Below are positions 41,895 through 53,261 of a stretch of 64,000 nucleotides of DNA, piece after piece. The stretch is taken from contig NW_024037065.1 in the NCBI RefSeq assembly GCF_015706575.1, positions 4,402,001 through 4,466,000 on the forward strand, given 5' to 3'. The stretch comes from Patiria miniata (Eukaryota; Echinodermata; Asteroidea; Valvatida; Asterinidae). The translations under genes and the position numbers were made by a program. Every line of letters starts with the position of its first letter. Within the stretch, counting starts at the first letter, position 1. The notes under the pieces are model-generated. The model was given only the letters and a program-made list of their open reading frames with translations. It was not told where the DNA came from and did no database searches.

Positions 41895-43043
41895 TTAAGT
41901 AGGATTTGTTAGGATTAGGAGTGCTTGCTGGGCATGCCCTGCTCGCTCGGGTGTGTCAGTTGGTTGTGAGCCATGGGCATTGTGTTGAGGGATGCCCGCT
42001 GAGCGTCCTGCTCGCTCGATTGTGTCAGTTGGCTGTGAGCCTTGGGCATTGTGTTGAGGGATGCCCGCTGAGCGTCCTGCTTGCTCAGGTGTGTCAGTTG
42101 GCTGTGAGCCACGAGTGTTGCAACTTGGAATAACTGAATGCCATATGTGGCTAATGAAGTAGCCGATATCTTGTGGGACAGTGTCATGTTTGTGGATCTC
42201 AATAGCTTCTCTGATACGACGGGTGTACCAGTGTTTCTCTGGGGCTATGATTTCCGCTTGTTCCCAATCAACAAAATGATCCAGATCTGCAGAGTGTTTG
42301 ACTATTGCCGATTTGTCAAGTTTGCCTCTGCGGCCGTGAGCTATGTGTTTTTTAAGCCTGGTGGTGAGGTCTCTGCCAGTCTCGCCAATGTACACTTTGC
42401 CACATGAGCAAGGAATTCGGTAAACTCCTGCTTGACTTCTCAGGTTGTGCTTGTCTTTGTGAGTATACAATTTCGTTTCGAGTTTATTGCGAGTTCGGTA
42501 ATAGACCTTAATATTGGCTTCACGGAGGATTCGCTGGATCTTGTGTGATGCATGGCCAATATACGGAAGGACTGCAACCGGCATATCGGGTGTGTTCAGG
42601 GTCTGAGACATGCTCGAATCCGATGCGAGGCTGTGATTCTTAGGTCTGTACCCATTGTCTCTTAGCACTTTATTGAGGTGCTTCAGTTCGGATTGTAGGT
42701 GTTCATCATCACTGATGATATGTGCCCTTCGAAGTAGGGTGCGGTTCACCGAGGTTTTCACTGATGGTGGGTGGAATGAACGAGCTTTGAGGTATCGGTC
42801 TGTATGTGTAAGTTTCCTGTACACAGAGTGTCCAAGTGAACCATCGGCCCGTTTGGAAATAAGTACATCAAGGAAAGGCAATGAATCGGATGTCTCAGTT
42901 TCCATGGTGAATTGTATACTCGGGTGTTGTTGGTTGAGATGGCGGAGGAAACCATAGAGCTTGTCCGGGCCATGTGGCCATATGATGAATGTATCATCTA
43001 CGTATCGAAGCCATAACTTAGGTTGGAATTGAGCTGTTACCAA
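41895..43043 (-). CDS. Penelope-like RT C-terminal part and GIY-YIG endonuclease, 382 codons open
   Basis: The frame begins just before the RT catalytic box (LRYVDDTFIIWPHG) and continues through the thumb-like region (PSIQFTMETETSDSLPFLDV). The GIY-YIG nuclease sits at about residues 205-300: GVYRIPCSCGKVYIGETGRD, a following R, and the catalytic-type E in IREAIEIHKHD. The enzyme would nick target DNA and prime reverse transcription. The last 75 residues are three copies of a repeat of about 24 aa (NAQGSQPTDTIERAGRSAG-like), an unusual low-complexity tail. The upstream RT half lies in other frames, so the protein is not complete. Confidence 0.75.
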   Translation of the reverse strand: MVTAQFQPKLWLRYVDDTFIIWPHGPDKLYGFLRHLNQQHPSIQFTMETETSDSLPFLDVLISKRADGSLGHSVYRKLTHTDRYLKARSFHPPSVKTSVNRTLLRRAHIISDDEHLQSELKHLNKVLRDNGYRPKNHSLASDSSMSQTLNTPDMPVAVLPYIGHASHKIQRILREANIKVYYRTRNKLETKLYTHKDKHNLRSQAGVYRIPCSCGKVYIGETGRDLTTRLKKHIAHGRRGKLDKSAIVKHSADLDHFVDWEQAEIIAPEKHWYTRRIREAIEIHKHDTVPQDIGYFISHIWHSVIPSCNTRGSQPTDTPEQAGRSAGIPQHNAQGSQPTDTIERAGRSAGIPQHNAHGSQPTDTPERAGHAQQALLILTNPT

Positions 43044-43176
43044 AGATGTTAGCCAGGACTGGGGAAATTGGAGACCCCATGGGAGTGCCTGAAGACTGTT
43101 GATAGTAATTGTCTCTCCATTGGAAGTACGTAGACTTTACGCAAGTCAAGAGAAGATCATAGATTTGATCTGGCGT

Positions 43177-43914
43177 TTAGCTGGTTATTTCCGTGAGTGT
43201 GCCATCTTGTTCGAGTATCGACTTGGTTACGAGGCATGCTTCTTCAGTCGGTACATTAGTGAATAAAGATTTGACATCAAAAATCACTAGCATGTCTGCG
43301 GATTGTAATTTAATTCCCTTTATGGTGTTGATGAACCCTGCTGAATTGGGTACATGGTGAGGCGTTTTTCCCACGAGTGGGTGTAGGAGCTTTGTTAAGT
43401 GTTGTGCGAGGTTGTAGGTTGGGGAACCTCTTGACGACATAATAGGTCGCAGCGGTTTGTCCGGTTTGTGGATCTTCGGTTGGCCGAAGAATCTTGGGCA
43501 TATCGAGCTGGATGGACGAAGATGCCTGTATAATGGAGTCGGTAAGGCTGAGCTACGATTTAAGGAGAGTATTTTGGCGGCAACTTTGCTTTCGACGGCT
43601 GGAATGGGATTTTTCTTGAGGCAGGTATAGGTATCTGTGTTGAGGATATCCTAAACCTTATGGTCATACTCCGTGCGGTCCATGCGGTCCATTATGACAG
43701 TTGCATTACCCTTGTCTGCCTTTAGGATGTGTATCAAAGAATCATTGCAGAGGCTGTGGATAGCCTGGTGTTCAAGTCTTGTTATATTGGATTTGGGAGG
43801 CTTTGAGTGCTTCAAGACTTGGTGTATTTGGATACGGATGTTGTCTGCGTTTTCTTTATCCATCTTGCGGATAGAAGGTTCAATCCACTGGGATGTTGCT
43901 AGGGGTAGTGGCAA
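43177..43914 (-). pseudogene. Penelope-like N-terminal and RT fragments
   Basis: Separate minus-strand frames at 43651-43914 and 43177-43501 hold LEHQAIHSLCNDSLIHILKA and PNSAGFINTIKGIKLQSAD. These are recognisable N-terminal and palm-domain blocks of Penelope-like proteins. Frame breaks lie between them. Confidence 0.65.
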
Positions 43915-44130
43915 AATTCATACCCAAGGTTAGGACATTCGATTCCGTTTTAGATAGTTGGCGTTGGCTGAGGTTTACGACCGAGTTCGCTTTTTCCATG
44001 TCATTATTGCTCCCTTTGTTTGTGGACGTGTTGTACGTGAGGTTCTGTCCATTCTCTTCTTGCCAAAAGAAATGAGGCGTTGGAATTTTCGGATCTGTTT
44101 CCTTTGGGTGGCATGAAGGGATCCCATTAT

Positions 44131-44904
44131 TTCAATTGCAGGGATCCCATTATTTCAATTGATTTCCATTGTTTTCCAATAAGCCTCAACGTGGAGTTTG
44201 GGACATATTTAATAGGAACTCAGTCACAACGTTCCCATTGGATCAGTCACATCCTCTAATTAATTGCCATAAGGACAAAATGCTTTCCCTGTGATGGATG
44301 CATATTTCTTTTAATTTTTCCAAGTAGTGATACCCAACCTGTATGGGTTAGAGTATTGAATGTTGGAGGCAACTCATATTGCACTATGTACGGTACATGC
44401 CAAGTACAGTCACAAAAAATTAAATAAAACACTTTTGACTTAATGATCTCAAAGCACTGATTTGTTTTATTGTTATTTGTGCCAGCAATTATCTAAGAAC
44501 CAATTTGTCCATGTTCAAAAACTAGAACAAGCTTGTAATGTGCATTATTTTTACTGATGGAATTAACACATTGGATGCTCCCACTTTGAGCCACGACAGG
44601 ACTCTTAACTCCATGTCTCTGTATACAATCACCCATGGACATCTCAGGTGTGAAAAATAAAGCAAATCAAAACAAAAACAGCCCAAAACCTACCAATGAA
44701 AACAACCCCCCCCCCCCCCGGCAAAAAGTCCAAAATCAACTGAAATCTTGAACCCCAAACCAGGTGGCAGGTTCTTTGGAACTCTTACTTAACACAACCT
44801 TTGTTTTCAAAATTGGAGAAAAACAATCAAAGTTGTAAATTTAACTCAAAACTGTACTGCCAAACTAAGTAAAGACTGACGCTGTTTTTTACATTCCTTA
44901 TAAT
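44131..44904. other. Intergenic, nothing coding
   Basis: GGGATCCCATTATTTCAATTG is directly repeated at 44118 and 44140. A poly-C run lies at 44707-44719. No gene. Confidence 0.45.
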
Positions 44905-45042
44905 TTCAAATAAAAGCCTTTTTACCTTGGGTCAATACCCAACTTCACAATAAATACACTCAATATACACATGTTCAAATAAAAGCCTTTTTACCTTGAG
45001 TCAATACCCAACTTCACAATAAATACACTCAATATACACATG
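44905..45042. repeat. Tandem duplication, 69-bp unit, two copies
   Basis: TTCAAATAAAAGCC...ACACATG is repeated at 44905 and 44974 with one difference near the middle (CTTGGG/CTTGAG). Confidence 0.8.
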
Positions 45043-45248
45043 TTCAGTCCATAAACCTTCCGCACTATATCGTCACCGACACCACGAAGTAACACCCGAC
45101 CATTGCCCCATGCATTAAAAAAAAAAAGGCATAAAATATCTTAGTTAGTCAAAAAGATTTATTTCCTCAACTCTAAAATCTCAAAAGATCGTTAACATGG
45201 TAATTAAGTTAATGAGTGTGATAAAAAAATACGCGTTTTGTGGATTAT

Positions 45249-45296
45249 TTGTTTTCACGAAGTAACACTCTACACAGTGTTACTTCGTGAAAACAA
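45249..45296. repeat. Perfect palindrome, 21-bp arms and 6-base loop
   Basis: The left arm contains GTTTTCACGAAGTAACACT (45251-45269); the right arm is its exact inverse (45276-45296). The string CACGAAGTAACAC also occurs at about 45084. This may be a young fold-back element or a cruciform-prone regulatory site. Confidence 0.75.
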
Positions 45297-45359
45297 TTTT
45301 GAGCACTTTTCATGCAAGAACAGTTTAACTCTCTACTCTCGTTCCCAGAGATTGTACAC

Positions 45360-45496
45360 AGTGCACATTCAAGTACAAGTGCGCGCGTACGTAAAAGCGC
45401 GCCTGCGAGCAGTGCAGTGAAAACGATGTTGCATTCAAAATGGCGGCAACGCAGCACGGGTCTGTGCAGGGCTGGTGATGCCATTCAAGACAAAAC
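45360..45496 (+). promoter_or_regulatory. CpG-rich promoter-like patch and first-exon-like segment
   Basis: GTGCGCGCGTACG and AGCGCGCCTGCG precede CAAAATGGCGGCAACG, a YY1-type site common at transcription starts. A good splice donor AAAAC|gtaagc follows at 45496/45497. The ATG in the YY1 site opens only a very short frame, so this is probably a 5' untranslated exon. Confidence 0.4.
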
Positions 45497-45775
45497 GTAA
45501 GCATAACATGGGTGTCTCACTCGTTTTCAATAGTGTGAGTTTTGGCAAAAGACAGAGGGTTGTTAATTAATCAGTCATATTGGAAAGGCATTGTGCAAGT
45601 CAGCCAAATTTAGTAGACATAGCCTCGGCCTAGTCCTAAACTCAGTAAACACTAACGTGCGTAAACGCGTCAGCATGTACAATACAAATAATACAATTAA
45701 CCATTAACTGCCTAGTAATAATGTAGGCCTAGGCTATAAGAGGGCTATGTCGCGATTATAATAGTGAAGGGCCCT

Positions 45776-46406
45776 GCAGCCGATTTCACGAAGCACTGCG
45801 ACGCGTCGCAACTCGAGTTACGACGTGTAACACGTCGCAACTCGCAACGCGTCGTATCTTCCATTTCACGAAAGTTGCGATGTGTTGAATGCGTCGTAAG
45901 TTCCTTGACAACGGCTTAAAACACGTCGCAAGTTACGACGTGTCTAGTGGTCATCGCAAAATAAGAAGAGTAATTTCTAAGCCAGTTTTATGCCATGAAC
46001 ATTACATTAACGAGATAATAATACCGAAGCAATGTGTGTAAAGTTGTAAATAGGAAATTCATCGAATATTTATGAATTAGACCGGAATATTAGAGTTGAA
46101 ATTTCAAAGTAGCTATACAGTCTACTGAGTGCTTGTTTTTCTTCAAAATTGCATCTCACGGCCGCCATTTTGTTTTACGTTTTAACAAATTTCGACCTGA
46201 GATCCGACGACTGTTTGTTGAATATCAGACGACCATTTACTGTACGCTGATTAAATACATAAAACAGTCATCGAGTTGTGCTATAAATACACCTACGACG
46301 CGTCGCACTTACGACGTGTTTCGTGAAGAACGCATCGTAGAGATACGACGCGTCGCAGCGCTGCGATGCATCGTAAGTTACGAAGAGATTGATGAAATCG
46401 GGTGCT
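45776..46406. mobile_element. MITE with clustered ACGACGCGTCGCA repeats
   Basis: Imperfect inverted ends GCAGCCGATTTCACGAAGCA and TGATGAAATCGGGTGCTG enclose about 630 bp. At both ends lie many self-complementary ACGACGCGTCGCA/TTACGACGTG units, with AT-rich DNA in the middle. This is the layout of a non-autonomous DNA transposon with subterminal binding sites. Superfamily unknown. Confidence 0.6.
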
Positions 46407-46988
46407 GTTCCTATAAAGAAGGGAACAAAAGTCAACGTTTAGATTATTGGAACTAGTTCTAGGTCTAGACTAGTCATAGCAGAAAGCTGGCATATGCCGT
46501 ATAGTCTAGGTATAGTATAGGGCAGGGGTGTTTGAGTTTTGGAGAAATTTACATGTAACACACAACACAAAAATAAAATGGCGATCTCCACGACCCACAG
46601 TAGCACATAAACCCACATTGATTTGCATGACAAAAACCATCAAACGTGTATAAATACATTTTTCTACCTCAAGAAAATGTAACCAAATACCCCCCAAAAT
46701 TATGTCAATAGTAGTAAGGGAAGTCTGCTTTATTGGTTAAAAAAAATTGAAAATGGCATAGTTATCATAAAAAAAAATCACCCTTGACTCTACTTTGATC
46801 AAAATTTAAGTGGGGCTATAATACAAACGGGTAACATTGCAGCCATGCAGTCTTGTTGTAAATGTACATGATGTGGGACCAGAACTGATACTGTAGGAAT
46901 TGCGGATTTGTTTTAAGTTTGAAATTTAATTTTTAAGTTTAAAGTTTCAAATAGACTGAAGATGCTTTATTTCTGTTTAACTGTACAG

Positions 46989-47094
46989 GCCAGCATGTCC
47001 ATCTCAAACTAACAACACAATACATGCATAGAGAGCAAGGACATGTAACTACCACAGGGTACACTACTAGCAATCACAGTAACAATCTGTGAAG
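46989..47094 (+). other. Exon-like segment (non-coding or 5' UTR)
   Basis: Acceptor TTTAACTGTACAG and donor GTGAAG|gtaagt frame 106 bp. All three frames contain stops, so it would be untranslated. It could belong to the gene that starts near 45430. Confidence 0.35.
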
Positions 47095-47619
47095 GTAAGT
47101 TTTATTGATTTCATTGAGTTTTTAAAAAGTCTTGTAATTGTTAATATTCTTTTTGCCAATACATTCTAATTTCCAAGTAAGATTATCTTTCAACAAATGC
47201 ATGATTAAAAATGTACATGTAGTTGAGTGTGAACTAATCACTGCAGGACTTGCACTAAGTCACTTAAAGTTAAGTTGCAAGTACAATGAAACTAAAAAAA
47301 CTAATTTCATTCAGCATTGTACAGTGGTACATGTTGTACTGTTGCATCCATTCCTGCCTCCGTACGTTGATGGATTGAAATGCATCTTCAGCATTGTTGT
47401 ACACTTAGTTGGGGAAAAATATCTTTGTTTGACTGTCCTTTGAAGTTTTACAAAATTGAAAATCTAAATTTTTTCGTTTAAAGTAAAAAAAGCTAAGTAA
47501 AAATCTGCAGATGGCAGGCAAATCAGACATCTAATGCCCGTCACTTTTTCCCCATCAAACAATGTGTGGCGTGAATGGAATCGATATTAATTGTTTCCTT
47601 CTTGTGCTTGAATTTTCAG

Positions 47620-47650
47620 AAATTTGGACGGGAAATGCAAGGAGACAGCA
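47620..47650 (+). other. Short exon-like segment
   Basis: Acceptor TGAATTTTCAG and donor AGCA|gtaagt frame 31 bp that contain ATGCAAGGAGACAGC, a possible start codon. The phase does not match the next recognised exon at 59887, so an exon between them is missing or the link is wrong. Confidence 0.3.
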
Positions 47651-48081
47651 GTAAGTTGTTTACAAACCTATGTTTTGGAAGGGATAATTAAAACTCCCGT
47701 GGAGCAGAGGAATTGAATACTGAAGAAAAATGTAGTAAAATGCAACTGTCATCATGACCAGTGATCACCTGGTTGACTAGTGATCACCTGGTTGACATTC
47801 AATTTACACTAGGTTATTTTTTATTCTAGCCTAACAAAAGAATCCAGGAATTGTTTATACTTATATTTTATATAAATGAATAATAGACCAGTTTAGTGGA
47901 TTTGGGGGTATATTTAATTTAGTTTTGACAGTACTTATGTGAATGATATAACAATTCAAACTCATTCAAACTTCATTCTAAAAAGTTCAGCGCTTTGAGA
48001 AACCCTGCATATACAGTAAAGTGTAAGGAGTAAAACTCACAATTACTTGTTTAATTGGTTATGGCACTGACTTGTAACGTA

Positions 48082-48260
48082 CACTGTAAAACCAGAGAAC
48101 ACATGACGTGTTTATAAATTGCGTAACGCGTTTATGAAATGAATGCACATGTTTAAAAAGTTAAACATAATATGTATTTTCTAAACAGTGGTGCTTGGAA
48201 CATGTTTATATTACCTAAGCACTGCGTTTAAAAAAAAAAGCATTTTCTGCAGTGGCCTAA
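48082..48260. repeat. Left subterminal repeat region of the CACTA element
   Basis: GACGTGTTTATAAA, ACGCGTTTATGAA, CATGTTTAAAAAG, CATGTTTATATT and TGCGTTTAAAAA occur within 160 bp of the end. They resemble the sites bound by accessory transposon proteins in plant CACTA elements. Confidence 0.65.
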
Positions 48261-50050
48261 TTAAAATCAAACTGCGAGATCAAAACCAACTTCAAAACAA
48301 GAACAAATGACAATGATGGAAAGAACAGACGCATACGTGATGTTGCGATGAATAGACAAATTCAAATACCGGAAATAATTATTTAAACAATAACAAATCA
48401 AATGTATTGAATTATAAGATGGAAAAACCTAAATTTATTTATTTAAGTAAAGAAAGTGTAGTCAATAACGAATTGCATCACATTTGCTACTAAAACTGAA
48501 GTTACCCGGAAGAACAGTGTGTTAAGTTATAGTCAAGGCCTATATGCCAGTGCGCAGTAAACACTGCAGTAAACACTGTATTCACTGCCAATCTTAACAC
48601 AGTGTTTAGATTGCACGACTGACCATGCGCAAACCATTTCTCAGGCCCATGGATACATGTTCTAAAATTAGATCACGCACTACGCGCGAACAAAATACGC
48701 GGGAACGCTCGAACAAATCCGTGTCGTTTCATTGTCTGCGCGCCCGCTGGAATTCTGAAAATACACATGCCGAGTTTCCATCAGAGTAATAACGGTAGTT
48801 AACCGAATTGAATGTTAAGTTCCTGTAATCTTAAATACTTTTACACTCAATACTGGTACACTTTTCATCACCAAACCTACGCTTTCATGCAGATAAAGTT
48901 TGGAAAATAAAGAGACGGGAAGAGGGAAGGGTCCTGCCAAAAGGAACAGCCCTGGAATCGCTAATGCTGCAGTTCGCTCGTACCCAACGTTTTACACCGT
49001 GTCAAACGGACTGTCGGCAAAGGCTATCCGTTCCGCGCTCTCGTTGGATAATCATTTATCACTGCGCACTAGCTGCTGAAAGCAATGCAATAGGAGATCA
49101 CCGTAAGCTGTCCAGAATGCCGTGGGTTTCCTCCGCAAACATTTTGCGAAGCGGTAATTAGCCTGTACTGGCGCACTATGCATATTGAGGGCGTTGTATG
49201 GGCCGGGTACCAGCAAACTAGTGCTGCATATACTAAATGTGAAGGCACCGTACGGGGTACGATCGATTGCCAACTCACTTCTACTTTCTAGCTAGCCAAC
49301 AACTTAACTTGCAGAAAAAGAAGGGTGAATGTGGAGAACATTTTGACAGGTTAGTCACAGTGCAATTAATGTGAATATTATCAACATCAGGACCAGACAT
49401 ACGTTTAATATTGGCAGTTTAGTTTGAGCCTAGCCTCAGCAATGGATGCTGTTTGGTTCAGCGGTTTGGCCTAGGCCTAGGCTATCCTACATTGTCCTAT
49501 CCTAGCCTAGGGCCTTTTTTCCCCGTGGCCAGTGGTAGGCCCTACATGTCTTGCGTGTACTTGGGCATCCGGCCGGTTGTTCCAAAGTTTAATCGTCAGA
49601 TCGTTGTCTGGTTGTTGAATGGTCAGGATTGATGTTCAGATTGGCATACTTGGCATAAACCAAGGCATCCAAGCCCAGGCTAAATTTCATTGGTTAAGGC
49701 CTATGTCTTTTCGATTTGTACTTCTCTCTGACAGAGTCTGAGGTTGGGGTTTTATTTATCTTGCTGGAGTGTGGTGGAGGGTCACATTGCTATGAATATA
49801 GACCTGGAACAGTAATGACAGTAATAAAGTCACACGGCCTTAGAATTTACCTTGGCATAGGCCTACTCTGAGTCTTACTATAGTCTTACTATATTTGCAT
49901 ACATTTTCACGTTTCAAAATTGCATAATATCTGAACACCTCATAGGCTCATACATTCATCAAACTCATGACATTATTAATAATAGGCCTAGCCTACCTCT
50001 GTAATTACCTTGCTAAATTATATACACCTCATCAGTAGGGCCTATTCAAA
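48261..50050. other. 5' leader region of the CACTA element
   Basis: It includes extra CAGTAAACACTG/ACACAGTGTTTA motifs near 48550-48610 and a CpG-rich patch (48675-48750) that could be the promoter. Long AGGCCTA-rich DNA follows up to the transposase ATG. No other gene is seen. Confidence 0.45.
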
Positions 50051-52510
50051 ATGACAGAATTCAAGTGTTCTCTGTGTGTTTTTAGTAGCAAATCCTATGA
50101 AAGATATGTCTGTCACGTTGTGCGTTTTCATAAAAGTGACCCCAATTTCATTGTGTTTTGTTCAGTTGACAACTGCTCATATTCAACAAAGAGCTGGGGT
50201 GCTTTTAAATGTCATATGTCTAGAAAGCACAGAGATCCGCATAATCAGAATTTACAGGTCAGCGATGATGAAAGTGACACTGGAATGGACAGTGACAATG
50301 AGTTAGACCATGCCGGAGGTGTAGCAGTTGATGTTAGGCATCGTAATGCTGCATTTGCATTAGGTTTAGAGTGTGGTTGCAATATGCCATCGTCATCCGT
50401 TAATGAAGTAGTCCAGATGGTGTCATCACTAATTGACGATCACTTGGCACATTTCAAAACACAGATATGTAGTGAGTTCAGGCAAAATGGAATCCCTGAA
50501 AACATAATTAACACAGTCAACAGCATTCCAATTAGCAATTCTCTGGGTGATTTCAGTACACAGAAAAATAGGAATTCATACTACAGTAAAGAACTGTGCT
50601 ACGTTGCCCCACAGCGTGTAATACTTGGAGATAAGTATGTTTCAGTTAAGGGAGAACTAGTCAAGAGAGATGTTGTTGGCTATGCTGTTCCCTTTATTGA
50701 TAGTCTAAAAAACCTGCTGCATATGCCAGAAGTGTGGAAGTTTGTGAATCATCCTCACACTAGTCAGTCTGAGTACATGTTTGACATTTGCGATGGGGCT
50801 TTCTTTAAGATGGATCCAGTATTTGAAAGAAACCCCAGGGCTTTGCAAGTCATCTTAAACACTGATGACATTGAAATTGTCAACCCTATCGGATCACATA
50901 CAAAAAAGCACAAGTTGAGCATGTTCTATTATACACTGGGCAACATTCCACCTGAATGTCGATCACGTCTACAAGCAATCCAACTTCTTGCAGTGGCTAA
51001 AACAAAAGATCTTCGTGAAAGTGGACCAGGGGTATTGTTGAAGGACTTCATTTCACATATGAGAACACTGTCCACTGGAGGTCTTGACATGCAGGTTAAT
51101 GGAAACAATGTACATCTAGAAGGACAGATTGTTGTAGTAGCATGTGACACACCAGCAGCTCAGTGGTTTGGAGGATTCAAGGAGGGTGTCTCATTTGCAC
51201 ATAGGGGATGTAGAAATTGTAAAGCAACAGGACATGAAATGAAGAGAACATTTGTTGAAAGGGATTTTGTCTTGAGGAATGAGGAAGAGCACCGGAGACG
51301 ATGTATCATGCTGGATGACAACTTGTCAAAACCTGCACGCAATTACTGGAGCAGGCAGTGGGGCATAAACAACCGTAGTTGTCTCCAGGAAATTCCAGAC
51401 TACAAGCTTTGTTCTGGATTTGTTCAGGACCCTATGCACCTTTTTCTGGAAGGAATTGTTCCTCATGAGTTGAAATATATGCTGAATGAATTCATATACA
51501 ATTCAAAATACTTCACTCTGAAGTGGCTGAATTCAATGATAGTTTCATTTTCATACACATATCTTGAGGCAGGATCCAAACCTGAACAAGTTTATGAGAG
51601 CTGTTTGAAAGGTGATGGAAAATTCAAACAAACATCAGCTTCCATCTTGACCTTAATTGTTACATTGCCTTACATGATCGGGAGCAAAGTGCCAAGAGAT
51701 GAGCCAAAGTGGGTCAATTTTCTCAGGCTGGTTCAGCTCACCCTACTTGCAACAAGCCCTTACTGTAATGCAATTACAGCTGCACTTATGTCTCAGTTAA
51801 TATATGAACACCACAGTCATTTTGTGACACTTTACCCCATGGGCCGTGTTATACCCAAAATGCATTATTGTGTGCATCTTCCACGTCAACTCCTTTTGTA
51901 TGGACCCTTGAGACACCATTGGTGCATGAGATTTGAAGCAAAGCATGGATTCTTCAAAAATAAGAAGTGGAAGTGTTTCAAGAATCTTCCCTTGAGCATT
52001 AGCACAAAGCACCAGAAATATATGTCATACAAACAGTTTGGGTCACTCACACAGAGAGAGTCATTTTTGTATCCAGGAGACATCATAAAAGAAGGAAGTT
52101 CTGTGCTGTTCAATGATAAGTACCCTGAGCTTGTTGACAACATGTCGGGCATCTGTGGAGTTGATGCTGGGCAAGGCTTGCAAGTGTACGCAACTAACTG
52201 TGCTACCATACTTGGGCACACATACAAAGTAGGATGCTGCCTTGTTCTTTCTAACAGAGGTGATGATTTACCCGTCTTTGGAATTCTTCATGATATTTTG
52301 ATCCACGATGGAAAGAAATTATTTGTTGTTTCCTGCCAGACTGTCAAGCATTTTGACAACCACATAATTTCATATGTTCTTGATCCTACTGGAGAACAAA
52401 CCATAGTTGAGTATTCCCAGCTCTTTTCAAGGTGGCCGTTAAGTGTGCACTCATACTCTGGACAGACAGGTGTGATTAACAAATATTCTCATACATGCGA
52501 GCCTCTCTGA
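50051..52510 (+). CDS. CACTA/EnSpm-type transposase with two N-terminal C2H2 fingers, 819 aa
   Basis: The single open frame starts MTEFKCSLCVFSS. Two C2H2-type fingers occupy about residues 5-60 (CSLC...CHVVRFH and CSVDNC...CHMSRKH) and should bind DNA. A Ser/Asp linker follows. The catalytic part has VVVACDTPAAQWFGGF and CRNCKATGHE near residues 360-395, and FVQDPMHLFLEGIVPHELK near 455-475. Further on are IPKMHYCVHLPRQLLLYGPL and WCMRFEAKHGFFK near 600-640. These blocks match transposases of the CACTA group (Tnp2-like). The product would cut the element at its CACTG ends. No break is seen. It is followed by the CIDE-N gene on the same strand. Confidence 0.8.
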   Translation: MTEFKCSLCVFSSKSYERYVCHVVRFHKSDPNFIVFCSVDNCSYSTKSWGAFKCHMSRKHRDPHNQNLQVSDDESDTGMDSDNELDHAGGVAVDVRHRNAAFALGLECGCNMPSSSVNEVVQMVSSLIDDHLAHFKTQICSEFRQNGIPENIINTVNSIPISNSLGDFSTQKNRNSYYSKELCYVAPQRVILGDKYVSVKGELVKRDVVGYAVPFIDSLKNLLHMPEVWKFVNHPHTSQSEYMFDICDGAFFKMDPVFERNPRALQVILNTDDIEIVNPIGSHTKKHKLSMFYYTLGNIPPECRSRLQAIQLLAVAKTKDLRESGPGVLLKDFISHMRTLSTGGLDMQVNGNNVHLEGQIVVVACDTPAAQWFGGFKEGVSFAHRGCRNCKATGHEMKRTFVERDFVLRNEEEHRRRCIMLDDNLSKPARNYWSRQWGINNRSCLQEIPDYKLCSGFVQDPMHLFLEGIVPHELKYMLNEFIYNSKYFTLKWLNSMIVSFSYTYLEAGSKPEQVYESCLKGDGKFKQTSASILTLIVTLPYMIGSKVPRDEPKWVNFLRLVQLTLLATSPYCNAITAALMSQLIYEHHSHFVTLYPMGRVIPKMHYCVHLPRQLLLYGPLRHHWCMRFEAKHGFFKNKKWKCFKNLPLSISTKHQKYMSYKQFGSLTQRESFLYPGDIIKEGSSVLFNDKYPELVDNMSGICGVDAGQGLQVYATNCATILGHTYKVGCCLVLSNRGDDLPVFGILHDILIHDGKKLFVVSCQTVKHFDNHIISYVLDPTGEQTIVEYSQLFSRWPLSVHSYSGQTGVINKYSHTCEPL

Positions 52511-52951
52511 ATCTGTTGTACAACATAAAGTTTTACAATAGGCCCAGCTTCCATTATGCTAGGCATAATTACATCTAAACTGCCAATTAAGTCCTCACAC
52601 ACTCGCCTTTCTGAACCCCGACTAATTGTTCTTTCTAATAACAGAAAAACAGAAAATGTGAATGTTTCAAATAACCAATGCACCTACTGTATCCCCAAAT
52701 CTTCCCTAGACTGCCTAACCAAGATGTGGGATTGTCATTTTCGAGATGAAAAATTCCCCTGTCCCTGATTATGTTGGGGTCATGACTTTTGTCAAAGTTG
52801 TTTGCAGTGTACTGTAGAAAAGCTGTAATGAGCCACTTGCATAAAAAAAAACACTCTGTCTGATTTTACAATGCATTTTCCTCTAAATGCACACATCCCC
52901 TATTTTTCTGCTTAAAGTTGTTGGTCTGGTTACCAGTATAAGGTTGACAAG

Positions 52952-53222
52952 ATGCCTGTTTTCAAAGTCTGGAGCAGTGACAGACTTTCCAGAAAATGCA
53001 TTCCAGCTATTTGCTATGAGGAACTTCTTAACAAAGGTATGTTACACTCACTTCTTCATAAAGAAACAAATTATTTGTCCAAATTTAATATTGAAAAAAA
53101 AAACGAAATTGAACGCGAATCCAGAGGGGGGGGGGGAGATTTGGGGGCCAATATTCAGCCCCCACCCCAGCTCTGTCCATCAAATATTTTTCCATAGAAA
53201 TTCCTGAGAAAAAAAAATTAGG

Positions 53223-53261
<39 letters not shown>

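Larger units (their letters stand above)
41760..44130 (-). mobile_element. Penelope-like retroelement with GIY-YIG endonuclease, broken
   Basis: Minus-strand pieces occur in the order of a Penelope-like ORF. An N-terminal part (43914-43651, with ILKADKGNATVIMDRMDR) comes first. RT blocks follow (43440-43177, with MLVIFDVKSLFTNVPTEEA; then RYVDDTFIIW at about 43020). The end holds the endonuclease with GVYRIPCSCGKVYIGETGRD. Several frame breaks separate the pieces. At the 3' end lies a hammerhead-like motif. This element class is neither LTR- nor capsid-bearing. It is probably inactive. Confidence 0.8.
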
